Origin: a bacterium
GTDB taxonomy: Bacteria; Krumholzibacteriota; Krumholzibacteriia; LZORAL124-64-63
Reading direction: 5' to 3'
Assembly: GCA_003353795.1 (NCBI GenBank)
Contig: PIVY01000027.1
Span: 1-37,080 of the forward strand
DNA: 37,080 nt
Shown: positions 23,896 through 31,400 of the stretch, piece by piece
How positions within the stretch are numbered: the stretch's first letter is position 1
How the letters are laid out: each line of letters starts with the position of its first letter
Program-made: the position numbers and the translations under genes
Notes under the pieces: generated by a model
Database searches by the model: none
What the model saw: only the letters and a program-made list of their open reading frames with translations
Told to the model about the DNA's origin: nothing

Positions 23896-26800
23896 ATGAT
23901 TCGAATGACCAAGCTCACGTGCGCCATTCTCGCACTCCTCATCCTCGCCTCGGCCGCCTTCGCCGCCGACACCACCCCCCGCGAATTCGCCCCCGTCCAG
24001 GACGGCTTCACCCAGACCGCCGAGAAGGTGCTCCCCTACGCGCCCGACCGTCTGCTGGTGCAGTTCACCCTCGACGGCATGGAGCGCTCCAAGCTCGACG
24101 TCGCCCTCGACTTCGGCACCCAGGCGCCGCAGGCCCAGACCGGCCTCGCGTCGGTGGACCGCACCCTGGCCTCCACCGGTCTGCGCTCGGTCGAGCGCCC
24201 GTACCTCAAGCCGCGCTACCCCGAGCGCGCCCGTGAGGCCGGCATGGACCGCTGGTTCATGCTGAAGTTCGACGGCCGGGCCGACCTCGAGCGCGTGTCC
24301 GAGCAACTCGCCCGCGACCCCAACGTGGCCGCGGTATCGTTCGACTGGATCGCCTTCCCGGCAACCGTGCCCGGCGACCCGCTGCACCCGGATCACTGGG
24401 GCCACAACAACACCGCCCAGCTGCCCGACCTCGACTGGGGCGGCACCTACGAGCACACCCTGCCCAACACCGTGGGCACCGTGGGCTTCGACGCCAACGC
24501 CCAGGCCGCCTGGGACGGCGCCCAGGGCTACGGCTCGGCCGGCGTCGTGATCGCCATCCTCGACAGCGGCGTCGACGTCGGTCATCCCGACCTCCGCCAG
24601 GTCGCCGGCTACGACTTCGGCGACAACGACAGCAACCCCGACGACAACTCGTCGAACGCCGGCCACGGCACCGCCTGCGCCGGCGTGGCCGCGTCCATGA
24701 ACAACGGCCTCGGCGCCGCCGGCATCGCGGCCGGCTGTTCCATCATGCCCTGCAAAGTGGCTAACAGCGCCGGTTCCATGTACTTCAGCGCCATCCAGAA
24801 CGCGCTCTACTGGGCCGCCGACAACGGCGCCGACATCATCAGCATGAGCCTGGGCGCCGCCATCAGCAGCGACTCGGCCACCGACAACGCCATCCAGTAC
24901 GCCCAGAACGCGGGCTGCGTGATCCTGGCCGCCACCGGTAACGAGAACACCAGCTTCATCAGCTACCCCGCCATCAACGCCAACGTCATCGGCGTGGGCG
25001 CTGCGTCTCCCTGCGGCGAGCGCAAGCGGTCCTCGAGCAGCAGCTCCGAGACCAACCCCGGCGTTAGCACCGACCCCAACGGCTACACCTGCGACGGTGA
25101 GCGCTGGTGGGGCTCCAACTACGGCGTCAACAGCCAGGACGCCGCCGGTGCCGTGGACCTCATCGCCCCCACCATCCTGCCGACCACCGACATCCAGGGC
25201 TCGGCCGGCTACGACAGCGGCAACTATAGCGGATTCTTCAACGGCACCAGTTGCGCCACGCCCTACGCGGCCGGCGTGGCGGCGTTGATCATCTCGGCCA
25301 ACCCCACCTGGTCGAACACCCAGGTGCGCGACCAGCTGGTCACCACCTGCCAGGACGTGACCTCCGTGGAATCCGGCTCCGGCTGGGACCGCTACTCCGG
25401 TTACGGCATGGTCGACGCCGAGGCCGCTGTCGGCGGCGGCGGCGGTCCGGTGGCCCCGGTGGCCGCCTTCACCGGCTCGCCCACCAGCGGCGACATGCCC
25501 CTGAACGTCGGCTTCACCGACCAGTCGAGCGGCTCGCCCACCGGCTGGAGCTGGACCTTCGGCGACGGCGGCAGCTCCTCGGCCCAGAACCCGAGCCACA
25601 CCTACACCGCGGCCGGCTCGTACACCGTGTCGCTGACGGCGAGCAATGCCGCCGGCTCGAACGGCGAGACCAAGACTGCCTACATCACCGTCACCGACCC
25701 CGGCGCGGGCCTGACCTACGCCACGCTGCCCTACTCGACCGGCTTCGAGTCCGGCTCGCTGGACGCGTCGTGGCTCACGGCCTCCAACAACGAGGGCCGA
25801 ATCCAGGTGGCGACCATCAATTCGCCCCACTCGGGCAGCTACCAGCTCCTGATGGACGACACGGTCAATGGCAGCGCCTACTCCACCAACACCGCCGACC
25901 TGCACCTCGACCTCTCGGGCGAGGGCCAGGTCGACGTCGATTTCTGGTGGAAGGAATTCGGCGACGAGACCCACAGCCAGGACGGCGTCTACTTCTCGGA
26001 CAACGGCGGTGGCAGCTTCGTCAAGGTCCAGGACCTCAACGGCGGCAGCTACAGCAACCAGACCTGGCAGAACTTCACCCTCGACCTAGACGCGCTCGCC
26101 GGCAACAACGGCCTCTCGCTGTCGTCCACCTTCGTGGTGCGCTTCCAGCAGTACGACAACTACGCCATGACCACCGACGGCTTCGCCTTCGACGACATCT
26201 CGGTGTCCGGCGGCGCGGCCGGTGTGGCGCCGACGGCGGCCTTCGCCGGCTCGCCCACCTCGGGCACCGCGCCCCTGGCGGTCACCTTCACCGATGCTTC
26301 CACCGACGCTCCCACGAGCTGGAGCTGGAACTTCGGTGACGGCGGCACCTCGTCGGCCCAGAACCCGTCGCACACCTACACCAGCGCGGGCGTCTACACG
26401 GTCACCCTGACGGCGAGCAACGCCTTCGGCAGCGACGCCGAGACCAAGACCGACTACGTCACGGTCACCTCGGGCGGCGGCGGCGGTACGTGGCAGACCA
26501 TCACCTACGACGACTTCGAGAGCGGCTGGGGCAGCTACAGCGACGGCGGCAGAGACTGCCGACGCTATACCGGCGGCACCTACGCCTACCAGGGCAGCGA
26601 CGCTCTGGACATCCAGGACAACAGCGGCACCGGGTCGTCGTTCTACCACACGAATTCCTACAACGTGACCGGTTACACGGAACTGGAAGTGGACTTCTAC
26701 TTCTACGCCGTGAGCATGGACAACTCGAACGAGGACTTCTGGCTCCAGGTCTACAACGGCTCCTCATGGGTCACGGTTGGCAGCTGGGCCCGGAACACCG

Positions 26801-27258
26801 ACTTCGACAACAACACGTTCTATCACGTGACGGTGAACCTCACGCCGGCCAACGTGAACTTCGCCAGCAATGCCAAGCTGCGCTTCATGTGCGACGCCAG
26901 CGGCAACTCCGACGACGTCTACATCGACCAGATCACGTTCAGCGGCCTGACCGCTGCGGCGATGGTGGCCGAGAAGGCGGCGCCGGATCTGCCCGATGCG
27001 TTCTCACTGGCGCAGAACCGGCCCAACCCGTTCAACCCCATGACCACCATCGCATTCGGCCTGCCCAAGCAGACGCAGGTGCGGCTGTCGATCTACAACC
27101 TGCGCGGGCAGGTCGTGGCGAAGCTGGCCGACGGCGTGCTGCCGGCCGGTACGCACGAGGTGCGGTGGGATGCGCGGGGTGTGGCGAGTGGCATGTACTT
27201 CTACAGGATCGAGACTCCGGACTTCGTGGAGACGAAGAAGATGAGTCTGTTGAAGTAG
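23896..27258 (+). CDS. Exported subtilisin-like (S8) protease with two PKD domains and C-terminal sorting domain
   Basis: This 1120-aa protein has a signal peptide (LTCAILALLILASAAFA) and a propeptide region to about residue 160. The S8 domain (about 195-510) has its triad as Asp223 (ILDSGVDVGHP), His257 (AGHGTACAGV, in place of the usual HGTHVAG) and Ser452 (GTSCATPYAAGVAAL), with oxyanion Asn349 (AATGNEN). A glycine linker leads to PKD domain 1 (about 517-600), a jelly-roll-like domain (about 605-770), PKD domain 2 (about 775-858), a second jelly-roll-like domain (about 865-1015), and a FlgD-like sorting module (about 1035-1120) with RPNPFNPMTTIAFGL and a terminal SLLK. It should be a secreted or surface protease. 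GGAG lies 6 nt before the start. Confidence 0.92.
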   Translation: MIRMTKLTCAILALLILASAAFAADTTPREFAPVQDGFTQTAEKVLPYAPDRLLVQFTLDGMERSKLDVALDFGTQAPQAQTGLASVDRTLASTGLRSVERPYLKPRYPERAREAGMDRWFMLKFDGRADLERVSEQLARDPNVAAVSFDWIAFPATVPGDPLHPDHWGHNNTAQLPDLDWGGTYEHTLPNTVGTVGFDANAQAAWDGAQGYGSAGVVIAILDSGVDVGHPDLRQVAGYDFGDNDSNPDDNSSNAGHGTACAGVAASMNNGLGAAGIAAGCSIMPCKVANSAGSMYFSAIQNALYWAADNGADIISMSLGAAISSDSATDNAIQYAQNAGCVILAATGNENTSFISYPAINANVIGVGAASPCGERKRSSSSSSETNPGVSTDPNGYTCDGERWWGSNYGVNSQDAAGAVDLIAPTILPTTDIQGSAGYDSGNYSGFFNGTSCATPYAAGVAALIISANPTWSNTQVRDQLVTTCQDVTSVESGSGWDRYSGYGMVDAEAAVGGGGGPVAPVAAFTGSPTSGDMPLNVGFTDQSSGSPTGWSWTFGDGGSSSAQNPSHTYTAAGSYTVSLTASNAAGSNGETKTAYITVTDPGAGLTYATLPYSTGFESGSLDASWLTASNNEGRIQVATINSPHSGSYQLLMDDTVNGSAYSTNTADLHLDLSGEGQVDVDFWWKEFGDETHSQDGVYFSDNGGGSFVKVQDLNGGSYSNQTWQNFTLDLDALAGNNGLSLSSTFVVRFQQYDNYAMTTDGFAFDDISVSGGAAGVAPTAAFAGSPTSGTAPLAVTFTDASTDAPTSWSWNFGDGGTSSAQNPSHTYTSAGVYTVTLTASNAFGSDAETKTDYVTVTSGGGGGTWQTITYDDFESGWGSYSDGGRDCRRYTGGTYAYQGSDALDIQDNSGTGSSFYHTNSYNVTGYTELEVDFYFYAVSMDNSNEDFWLQVYNGSSWVTVGSWARNTDFDNNTFYHVTVNLTPANVNFASNAKLRFMCDASGNSDDVYIDQITFSGLTAAAMVAEKAAPDLPDAFSLAQNRPNPFNPMTTIAFGLPKQTQVRLSIYNLRGQVVAKLADGVLPAGTHEVRWDARGVASGMYFYRIETPDFVETKKMSLLK

Positions 27259-27267
27259 CGTCCGTTC

Positions 27268-27299
27268 GAGCTGACGGGCGCCAAGGGCGCCCGCAGCTC
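27268..27299 (+). terminator. Strong hairpin terminator after the subtilase gene
   Basis: GAGCTG-CGGGCGCC pairs with GGCGCCCG-CAGCTC, with one bulged A and a 3-nt AAG loop, giving 14 bp. It starts 10 nt after the stop codon. No U-tract follows. Confidence 0.7.
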
Positions 27300-27330
27300 A
27301 ACGGCCGACGATGTGAGAATACTCGACGAG

Positions 27331-27358
27331 GAAGGGCGGCCGCTTGGGGCCGCCCTTC
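27331..27358. terminator. Second hairpin terminator between convergent genes
   Basis: GAAGGGCGGCC (27331-27341) pairs perfectly with GGCCGCCCTTC (27348-27358) around a 6-nt loop. It probably serves the minus-strand mini-protein gene, which ends 87 nt to the right, and backs up the subtilase terminator. The two hairpins sit 31 nt apart. Confidence 0.65.
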
Positions 27359-27444
27359 TCAATCCACCTGGTGGCCGTCTGCCGACCGACGCCAGGTCGC
27401 CGCGACCCAGGCCTCGCGAAACGTGCTCAACGGCACGCCCTCGA

Positions 27445-27615
27445 TCAGCCCTTCTTCGGCCCCAGGAAGAACCAGACGATCAGGCCCACCAGGGGAAAGA
27501 TGAATACGATCAGGATCCAGAGCAGCTTGGTCAGGCCGGAAGCGCGGCTGCCCACGATGCTGATCAGGGCCCAGATGAACAGGATGAGATGCAGCAGTCC
27601 GAGGATCATTTCCAT
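27445..27615 (-). CDS. PLDc_N-like two-helix membrane mini-protein (56 aa)
   Basis: A 56-codon gene on the minus strand encodes two membrane helices (LGLLHLILFIWALISIV and LLWILIVFIFPLVGLIVWFF) joined by a short polar loop. It ends in LGPKKG. This matches the PLDc_N type of small protein, whose hallmark is two helices followed by a W-F-x-x-G-P/R ending; stand-alone members are common in many bacteria and function is unknown. The ATG at 27615 has GGAAGG about 9 nt upstream, and the next Met is two codons later. A promoter candidate lies just upstream and a hairpin terminator downstream, so it looks like an independent, intact gene. Confidence 0.8.
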   Translation of the reverse strand: MEMILGLLHLILFIWALISIVGSRASGLTKLLWILIVFIFPLVGLIVWFFLGPKKG

Positions 27616-27656
27616 CGCGGCGGACCTTCCGTCGAGGTGGGTCGGTGACGAGGGTC

Positions 27657-27685
27657 AGCATAGCGGTGTCGGTGGGGGCTGACCA
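27657..27685 (-). promoter_or_regulatory. Promoter candidate for the PLDc_N-like gene
   Basis: On the minus strand, TGGTCA (27685-27680) is followed by 17 nt and TATGCT (27662-27657), each with 4/6 consensus matches. The predicted leader is about 35 nt, and the ribosome-binding site falls within it. Confidence 0.45.
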
Positions 27686-27875
27686 TACCAAACAGGTCGA
27701 CGCAGTGGACTCATTTCACGGGGTTGGTCACGACCTCGCGGAGTTCGTGGGCGCTCAGGCCGGTTGTCGTGATCAACGCCCAGCGATGTCGGTCGGCGGG
27801 CGCGGACACGCCGCTTTTTCAGTGGCGATGCTTCCGAGGCGGGACGCTCGAGATCCCGATAATTGGCAGGCGAAT

Positions 27876-27902
27876 CCAGCTTCGCAATCCTGCGAAAGCT
27901 GG
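27876..27902 (-). terminator. Hairpin terminator of the metalloprotease/HEAT/repeat operon
   Basis: CCAGCTT-CGCA pairs with TGCG-AAGCTGG, with one bulged A and a 4-nt ATCC loop, giving 11 bp. It lies 36 nt beyond the stop codon of the last gene of the operon. No clear U-tract is seen. Confidence 0.55.
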
Positions 27903-27937
27903 GAGATCCGGAATCCATGGACCGTCCATCAGCCCCT

Positions 27938-29248
27938 CTACTGCAACGCCACCACCATGGTCACCAGCCCGCAGCCCTCGTCCAGCGGCTCGATCGCCTT
28001 GCCGATGACCGCGCCGAATGCCTGCTGCGGGTCGCGCGCCGACATGGCGTGGCCGGGCGTGGGCGAAGCGGTGAGCAGATCGCCCACGGCGATGGGTCCG
28101 TAGCTCGCGTCGACCTTGCAGGCCGCGCGTCCGAGCATGGAAATGGTGGCCCGCGGCGAACCGGTGGGGCGGTCGTTGAGCACGATGCCCGGCCGGTAGT
28201 CGCCGGCGCCGGCGACCACACCGACGGCGCGGCGGTCGTACGCCTGGTGGCAGGGCTCGAGGCGGCCATCGCCGCTCATGACCATGACCGAACCCGGCTC
28301 GGCGGTGGCGGGGTCGAGCACGTCGAACTGCTCGGCGGCGTCGCCGTTGCGCAGGATGATGTCGCCGGCGTTGCCGTTGAGGTGAATGGTCTCGTTGCCG
28401 GCGTTGTCGTGGACGATGACGTCGCCCTCGTTGCCCGCAGCGCCGACGTAGAGCGCGGCGTTGCTGCCGTTGAGGTGGAAGACCTGGCGGCCCGAGCCGT
28501 CCTTGACCGAAATGTCGCCCTCGTTGCCGCTGGCCCCCACCCGCAGCCAGGCGTTCTGGCCGTCGGCGTGGATGACCTCGCGGCCGCCGGCGTCCTTGAT
28601 GAAGAGGTCGCCCTCGTTGCCCGTGTTGCCCACGTAGAGGCCGGCGTTGCTGCCGTTGAGGTGCATGACCGTGCGGCCGGCGCCGTCGCGCAGCGCGATG
28701 TCGCCCTCGTTGCCCTGGGCGCCCACGCGGAGCCAGGCGTTGTTGCCGTCGGCGGTGATGACGTCGCGGCCGGCGCCGTCGCGCACGATCACGTCGCCCT
28801 CGTTGCCGCTGGTGCCCACGTAGAGGGCGGCATTGCTGCCGTTGAGGTGGATCACACTGCGACCGGCGGTGTCGCGAACCACGACATCGCCCTCGTTGCC
28901 CTCGGTGCCCGCGGTGACGGAGGCGGTCTTGCCGTCGACGTGGAAGACGGCACGGCCGGCGGCGTCGTAGAGAACGATGTCGCCCTCGTTGCCTTCGGCG
29001 CCCACCTGCAGGGAGGCGTAGGTGGAGTTGACCTTGAACACCTGTCGGCCCTGGGAATCGTTGACAACCACATCGCCGCCGTTGCCGGCGGTGCCGAGGC
29101 GCAGGGTGGCCGTGCCGGCCTCGAGGCGGTGGACGTCGTTGCCGGCCTCGTCGCGAACGATGATGACGCCGTTGTCGGCATCCAGGACGATGATGGCGTG
29201 CTTGGGCGAGCTGAAGATCTCGACCAGCTGGGCGAACTGCTCGGACAT
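27938..29248 (-). CDS. 31-residue-repeat, fibre-like protein with peptidase-G2-like C-terminal domain
   Basis: This 436-aa protein has no signal peptide. A short N-terminal segment (residues 1-48) is followed by eight tandem repeats of about 31 residues (49-295) with the pattern VGxxGNEGDVxVRDxAGRxVxHLNGxNAxL. Regular Gly/Asn turns and alternating hydrophobics suggest a stacked beta-helix or trimeric fibre, as in phage tail fibres. The C-terminal domain (about 310-436) has APGSVMVMSGDGRLEP-like entry, GRAACKVDASYGPIAVGDLL, SPTPGHAM and GAVIGKALEP-like strands. These resemble the peptidase-G2/autoproteolytic domain found at the ends of fibre-like proteins. Autoproteolysis is not established. 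It is the last gene of a three-gene operon, 11 nt after the HEAT-repeat gene, with AGGAGAAA as ribosome-binding site. Confidence 0.8.
   Translation of the reverse strand: MSEQFAQLVEIFSSPKHAIIVLDADNGVIIVRDEAGNDVHRLEAGTATLRLGTAGNGGDVVVNDSQGRQVFKVNSTYASLQVGAEGNEGDIVLYDAAGRAVFHVDGKTASVTAGTEGNEGDVVVRDTAGRSVIHLNGSNAALYVGTSGNEGDVIVRDGAGRDVITADGNNAWLRVGAQGNEGDIALRDGAGRTVMHLNGSNAGLYVGNTGNEGDLFIKDAGGREVIHADGQNAWLRVGASGNEGDISVKDGSGRQVFHLNGSNAALYVGAAGNEGDVIVHDNAGNETIHLNGNAGDIILRNGDAAEQFDVLDPATAEPGSVMVMSGDGRLEPCHQAYDRRAVGVVAGAGDYRPGIVLNDRPTGSPRATISMLGRAACKVDASYGPIAVGDLLTASPTPGHAMSARDPQQAFGAVIGKAIEPLDEGCGLVTMVVALQ
28364..29104 (-). repeat. Eight tandem 93-nt coding repeats (31 aa each)
   Basis: Seven repeats of exactly 31 codons and one of 30 lie head to tail within the fibre-like gene. 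GNEGD recurs in seven of the eight. In the C-terminal six, two variants alternate: one ends HLNGSNA and is followed by LYVG, the other ends xADGxNAW and is followed by LRVG. This gives a higher-order period of about 186 nt and suggests growth by duplication of a two-repeat unit. It is protein-coding, not a CRISPR array. Confidence 0.85.
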
Positions 29249-29259
29249 GTCGTTTCTCC

Positions 29260-30288
29260 TTATCGTTCGGTCGAGATGGCGTGACCGTGATTCTTGCGGC
29301 GCGGCATGCCGAGCCAGGTCTGAAGCTTGAGGTCGACGGATTCGCTGGTGATCAGGCCTTCCACCCGGGTGGAGAAGCGCTCGCGGCCGACGTCACGCAC
29401 GGCCAGCCAATACCCCTCGCGGTCGGGCTTGGCCTCGCCGGAGAACACGACGTCGCCGGCCGTGCGGACCACCGAGACTGCGAATCCGGAGCGAGTGGGA
29501 GTGGTCATGACCAGGTTGCGGACGGCGTGATGCTCGTGGCCGCTCTCGCGGGCGACGATGACGCCGGCCAGCAGCGGTCGCTCGCGGACCGAGTCGAGCC
29601 AGGCGCCGCGTTTCAGCTCGCGGTTGAGCAGCAGACTCAGCTGCGCCTTGCCGCACTTCATCGTGAAGGCGACGTCGGAGTTGAGACGCAGGCCGTAGGT
29701 GGAGCCCCATAGTCTGCCGATCCGATCCTTCACGGCGTCGCCCTCGACGGTGGCCAGCTTCTGACCACGCCAGCGCAGCCCCGGAACCCGGGCCGCGTCG
29801 ACATCGCCGGTGCGCAGGGCGATGAGGGAGCTGGCGAACTCCGCGAGCTGCAGTTCATGGTCGGAGGTCGTCTTCGGGAGCTTTGCCAACCGTCGCAGAC
29901 TGTCCTGAGTGCCAACCTTGCCCAGCGACTTGATGACCTCGATCCGCACCACGGGATCCGGCGTCTCGAGGGCGTCGAGCAGCGCCTGCTCCGCCTCGGC
30001 CCTGGCCACCGCGCCCAGACCCGCGGCCGCCGACACGCGCAGCCGGGCGGGTTCGCGGGAACTGGCGAGGATGTCGGCGAGGATCTTCGCCGACGCCGCC
30101 GTGGGCTCGACCCGGGCCAGGACCGCGATGGCCTGCTTGGTGTTCACTTCGGGATCGCGCTGCTTCTTGCGCAGCAGCTTCTTCAGGTCGGCGACGTCTT
30201 CGCGCGAGAGGGTTGGCGTGTCGCTCAGGCACGCGACGCTGCCGGTGCCGATGGTCCGGGAGAGCGCGCGTGAGATCTTCTTGCTCAT
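29260..30288 (-). CDS. HEAT-repeat protein with unassigned C-terminal domain
   Basis: This 342-aa protein has no signal peptide. Residues about 35-170 are helical HEAT-like repeats (for example ARLRVSAAAGLGAVARAEAE and DPVVRIEVIKSLGKVG), a scaffold for protein binding. Residues about 190-342 form an unrecognised domain with mixed strands, including GLRLNSDVAFTMKCGKAQL and GEAKPDREGYWLAVRDVG. It lies between the metalloprotease gene (10-nt gap upstream) and the repeat-fibre gene (11-nt gap downstream) with GAGGAGA before its ATG, so the three are almost certainly co-transcribed. An adaptor or assembly role is inferred from the HEAT repeats alone. Confidence 0.75.
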   Translation of the reverse strand: MSKKISRALSRTIGTGSVACLSDTPTLSREDVADLKKLLRKKQRDPEVNTKQAIAVLARVEPTAASAKILADILASSREPARLRVSAAAGLGAVARAEAEQALLDALETPDPVVRIEVIKSLGKVGTQDSLRRLAKLPKTTSDHELQLAEFASSLIALRTGDVDAARVPGLRWRGQKLATVEGDAVKDRIGRLWGSTYGLRLNSDVAFTMKCGKAQLSLLLNRELKRGAWLDSVRERPLLAGVIVARESGHEHHAVRNLVMTTPTRSGFAVSVVRTAGDVVFSGEAKPDREGYWLAVRDVGRERFSTRVEGLITSESVDLKLQTWLGMPRRKNHGHAISTER

Positions 30289-30298
30289 GATGGTCTCC

Positions 30299-31030
30299 TC
30301 AGCATGACGGACGGATGAAGCAGCTCTTCTTCATCTTGTTGCCCTGACTGGTGGTGAGGTTGACGCTGGTATTGTTGATGGACCCGATGCCATCGCCGTC
30401 GGAGTCGTCACCCATGACGTTGGTGAGGCTGCCGGCGTGCTTGAGGGTCAGGTAATGCCCGACCTCGTGGGCCATCAGGATGCCGGTGCACAGGCCGCTG
30501 CCGGTGCAGTCGTCGGTGCTGGTGAGTTCCAGGACGGCGCCGGTGCGCTCGCCCTTCTCGTCCTTGTCGCAGGGACCGCTGCTGTTGCTCCAGCCGCCGG
30601 CGTCCGAGACGTTCTTCACGAAGAAGACGTCGATGCCGTTGTTGGGCCCCGTGAAATCCTCGGTCAGCTCGGTGGCCTCGCCGGCGTCGACGCTCCAGTA
30701 GCCGGTGGCCTCGTCGGTGGGGATGTAGCGCCAGAAGAGCCGGCGGACGCCGACGCCGGCCTGGCTGTAGAGTTCGCGCGTGACGTCGACGGCGATCTGG
30801 ATGGACTGCGCCTCGTTCTGAGACCACCAGCCGGCGAAGCCCGGTTCGTGACCGACGAGGAAGATACAGAGGTTGATCGCCTTGCCCTTGATGCGCTGCA
30901 GGTGCTTGCGGACGGAGAGTTCACGATCGATGGGGCCCCAGATGTAGCCGTACACGTCTCGCTTGACCGAGAAGTTGCCGGTGACTCCGAGGCAGGAGGA
31001 TGCGGTGTTTCTCACACTATAGGTGGGCAT
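30299..31030 (-). CDS. Zincin-type metalloprotease without signal peptide
   Basis: This 243-aa protein carries HEVGHYLTLKHAG, with His188, Glu189, His192 and His198 as zinc ligands and catalytic base. This fits the metzincin HExxHxxGxxH spacing except that Thr195 replaces the conserved Gly. Met206 in LTNVMGDD is placed like a Met-turn. Asp-rich stretches near the end (DDSDGDGIGS) could bind Ca2+. Four Cys residues near the active site (SGPCDKDEK, TDDCTGSGLCTG) and two near the end could form disulfides, which is odd without a signal peptide. Substrate is unknown. It is the first gene of the three-gene operon; AAGGGGA precedes its ATG and a promoter lies about 105 nt upstream. Confidence 0.8.
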   Translation of the reverse strand: MPTYSVRNTASSCLGVTGNFSVKRDVYGYIWGPIDRELSVRKHLQRIKGKAINLCIFLVGHEPGFAGWWSQNEAQSIQIAVDVTRELYSQAGVGVRRLFWRYIPTDEATGYWSVDAGEATELTEDFTGPNNGIDVFFVKNVSDAGGWSNSSGPCDKDEKGERTGAVLELTSTDDCTGSGLCTGILMAHEVGHYLTLKHAGSLTNVMGDDSDGDGIGSINNTSVNLTTSQGNKMKKSCFIRPSC

Positions 31031-31142
31031 GGCCGTCCCCTTCGTGGCTGGGCGAACGAGCGAGGGGTCGCGTCATTGGCAGATTTTGGGGATCGCTGGT
31101 GGGTGGGCGAGGTCTGCGCTGGATCCGATTGAATGTCAACGG

Positions 31143-31171
31143 ATTAAAACACGACTGATTTTGTCTGACAA
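31143..31171 (-). promoter_or_regulatory. Strong promoter of the metalloprotease operon with overlapping palindrome
   Basis: On the minus strand, TTGTCA (31171-31166) and TTTAAT (31148-31143) have the optimal 17-nt spacer and match consensus 5/6 each, the best pair seen in the window. The leader to the ATG at 31030 would be about 105 nt. A perfect 11-bp palindrome, TTGTC-T-GACAA (31161-31171), covers the -35 box and could be a repressor site. It lies in the 370-nt divergent gap (31031-31400) with the S41 protease gene, which otherwise shows no recognised gene. Confidence 0.6.
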
Positions 31172-31400
31172 GGGAATTCGGGGTCTGGGTGCGGGACTGC
31201 TGCGCCCACCGGCTGAGTGTAATTGCGCTAGTTCCCAACTCCTGGGCCACCTGGACCTGGTTGCTGCCGGTCTTATGGGACGCGACGGACCAATTCCAGC
31301 TTGAACTCGCGGCTGATCGTCGCCGTCAAACGAACCCGGTCTTTCATCGGCCGTCTCGACCCCTTAACGTCAGGACAACCCGCTTCCCGGAGGTTCGCCG

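Larger units (their letters stand above)
27616..27937. other. 322-nt non-coding gap
   Basis: No gene is supported here. The gap holds a minus-strand promoter candidate for the mini-protein (27657-27685) and a hairpin near 27876-27902 that probably ends the minus-strand operon on its right. The rest shows no recognisable signal. Confidence 0.6.

Noticed and set aside
23812..25974. A 720-codon open frame on the minus strand
   Set aside because: It is antisense to the subtilase gene, whose catalytic motifs are unambiguous, and consists mostly of Gly/Val/Ala/His/Arg.
28364..29104. CRISPR array
   Set aside because: The 93-nt period is too long, units are contiguous without unique spacers, and the repeats keep reading frame.
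27863..29284. A plus-strand repeat protein frame
   Set aside because: It is the antisense mirror of the 31-residue repeat gene; the repeats are inherited from the real coding strand, which has a ribosome-binding site and operon context.
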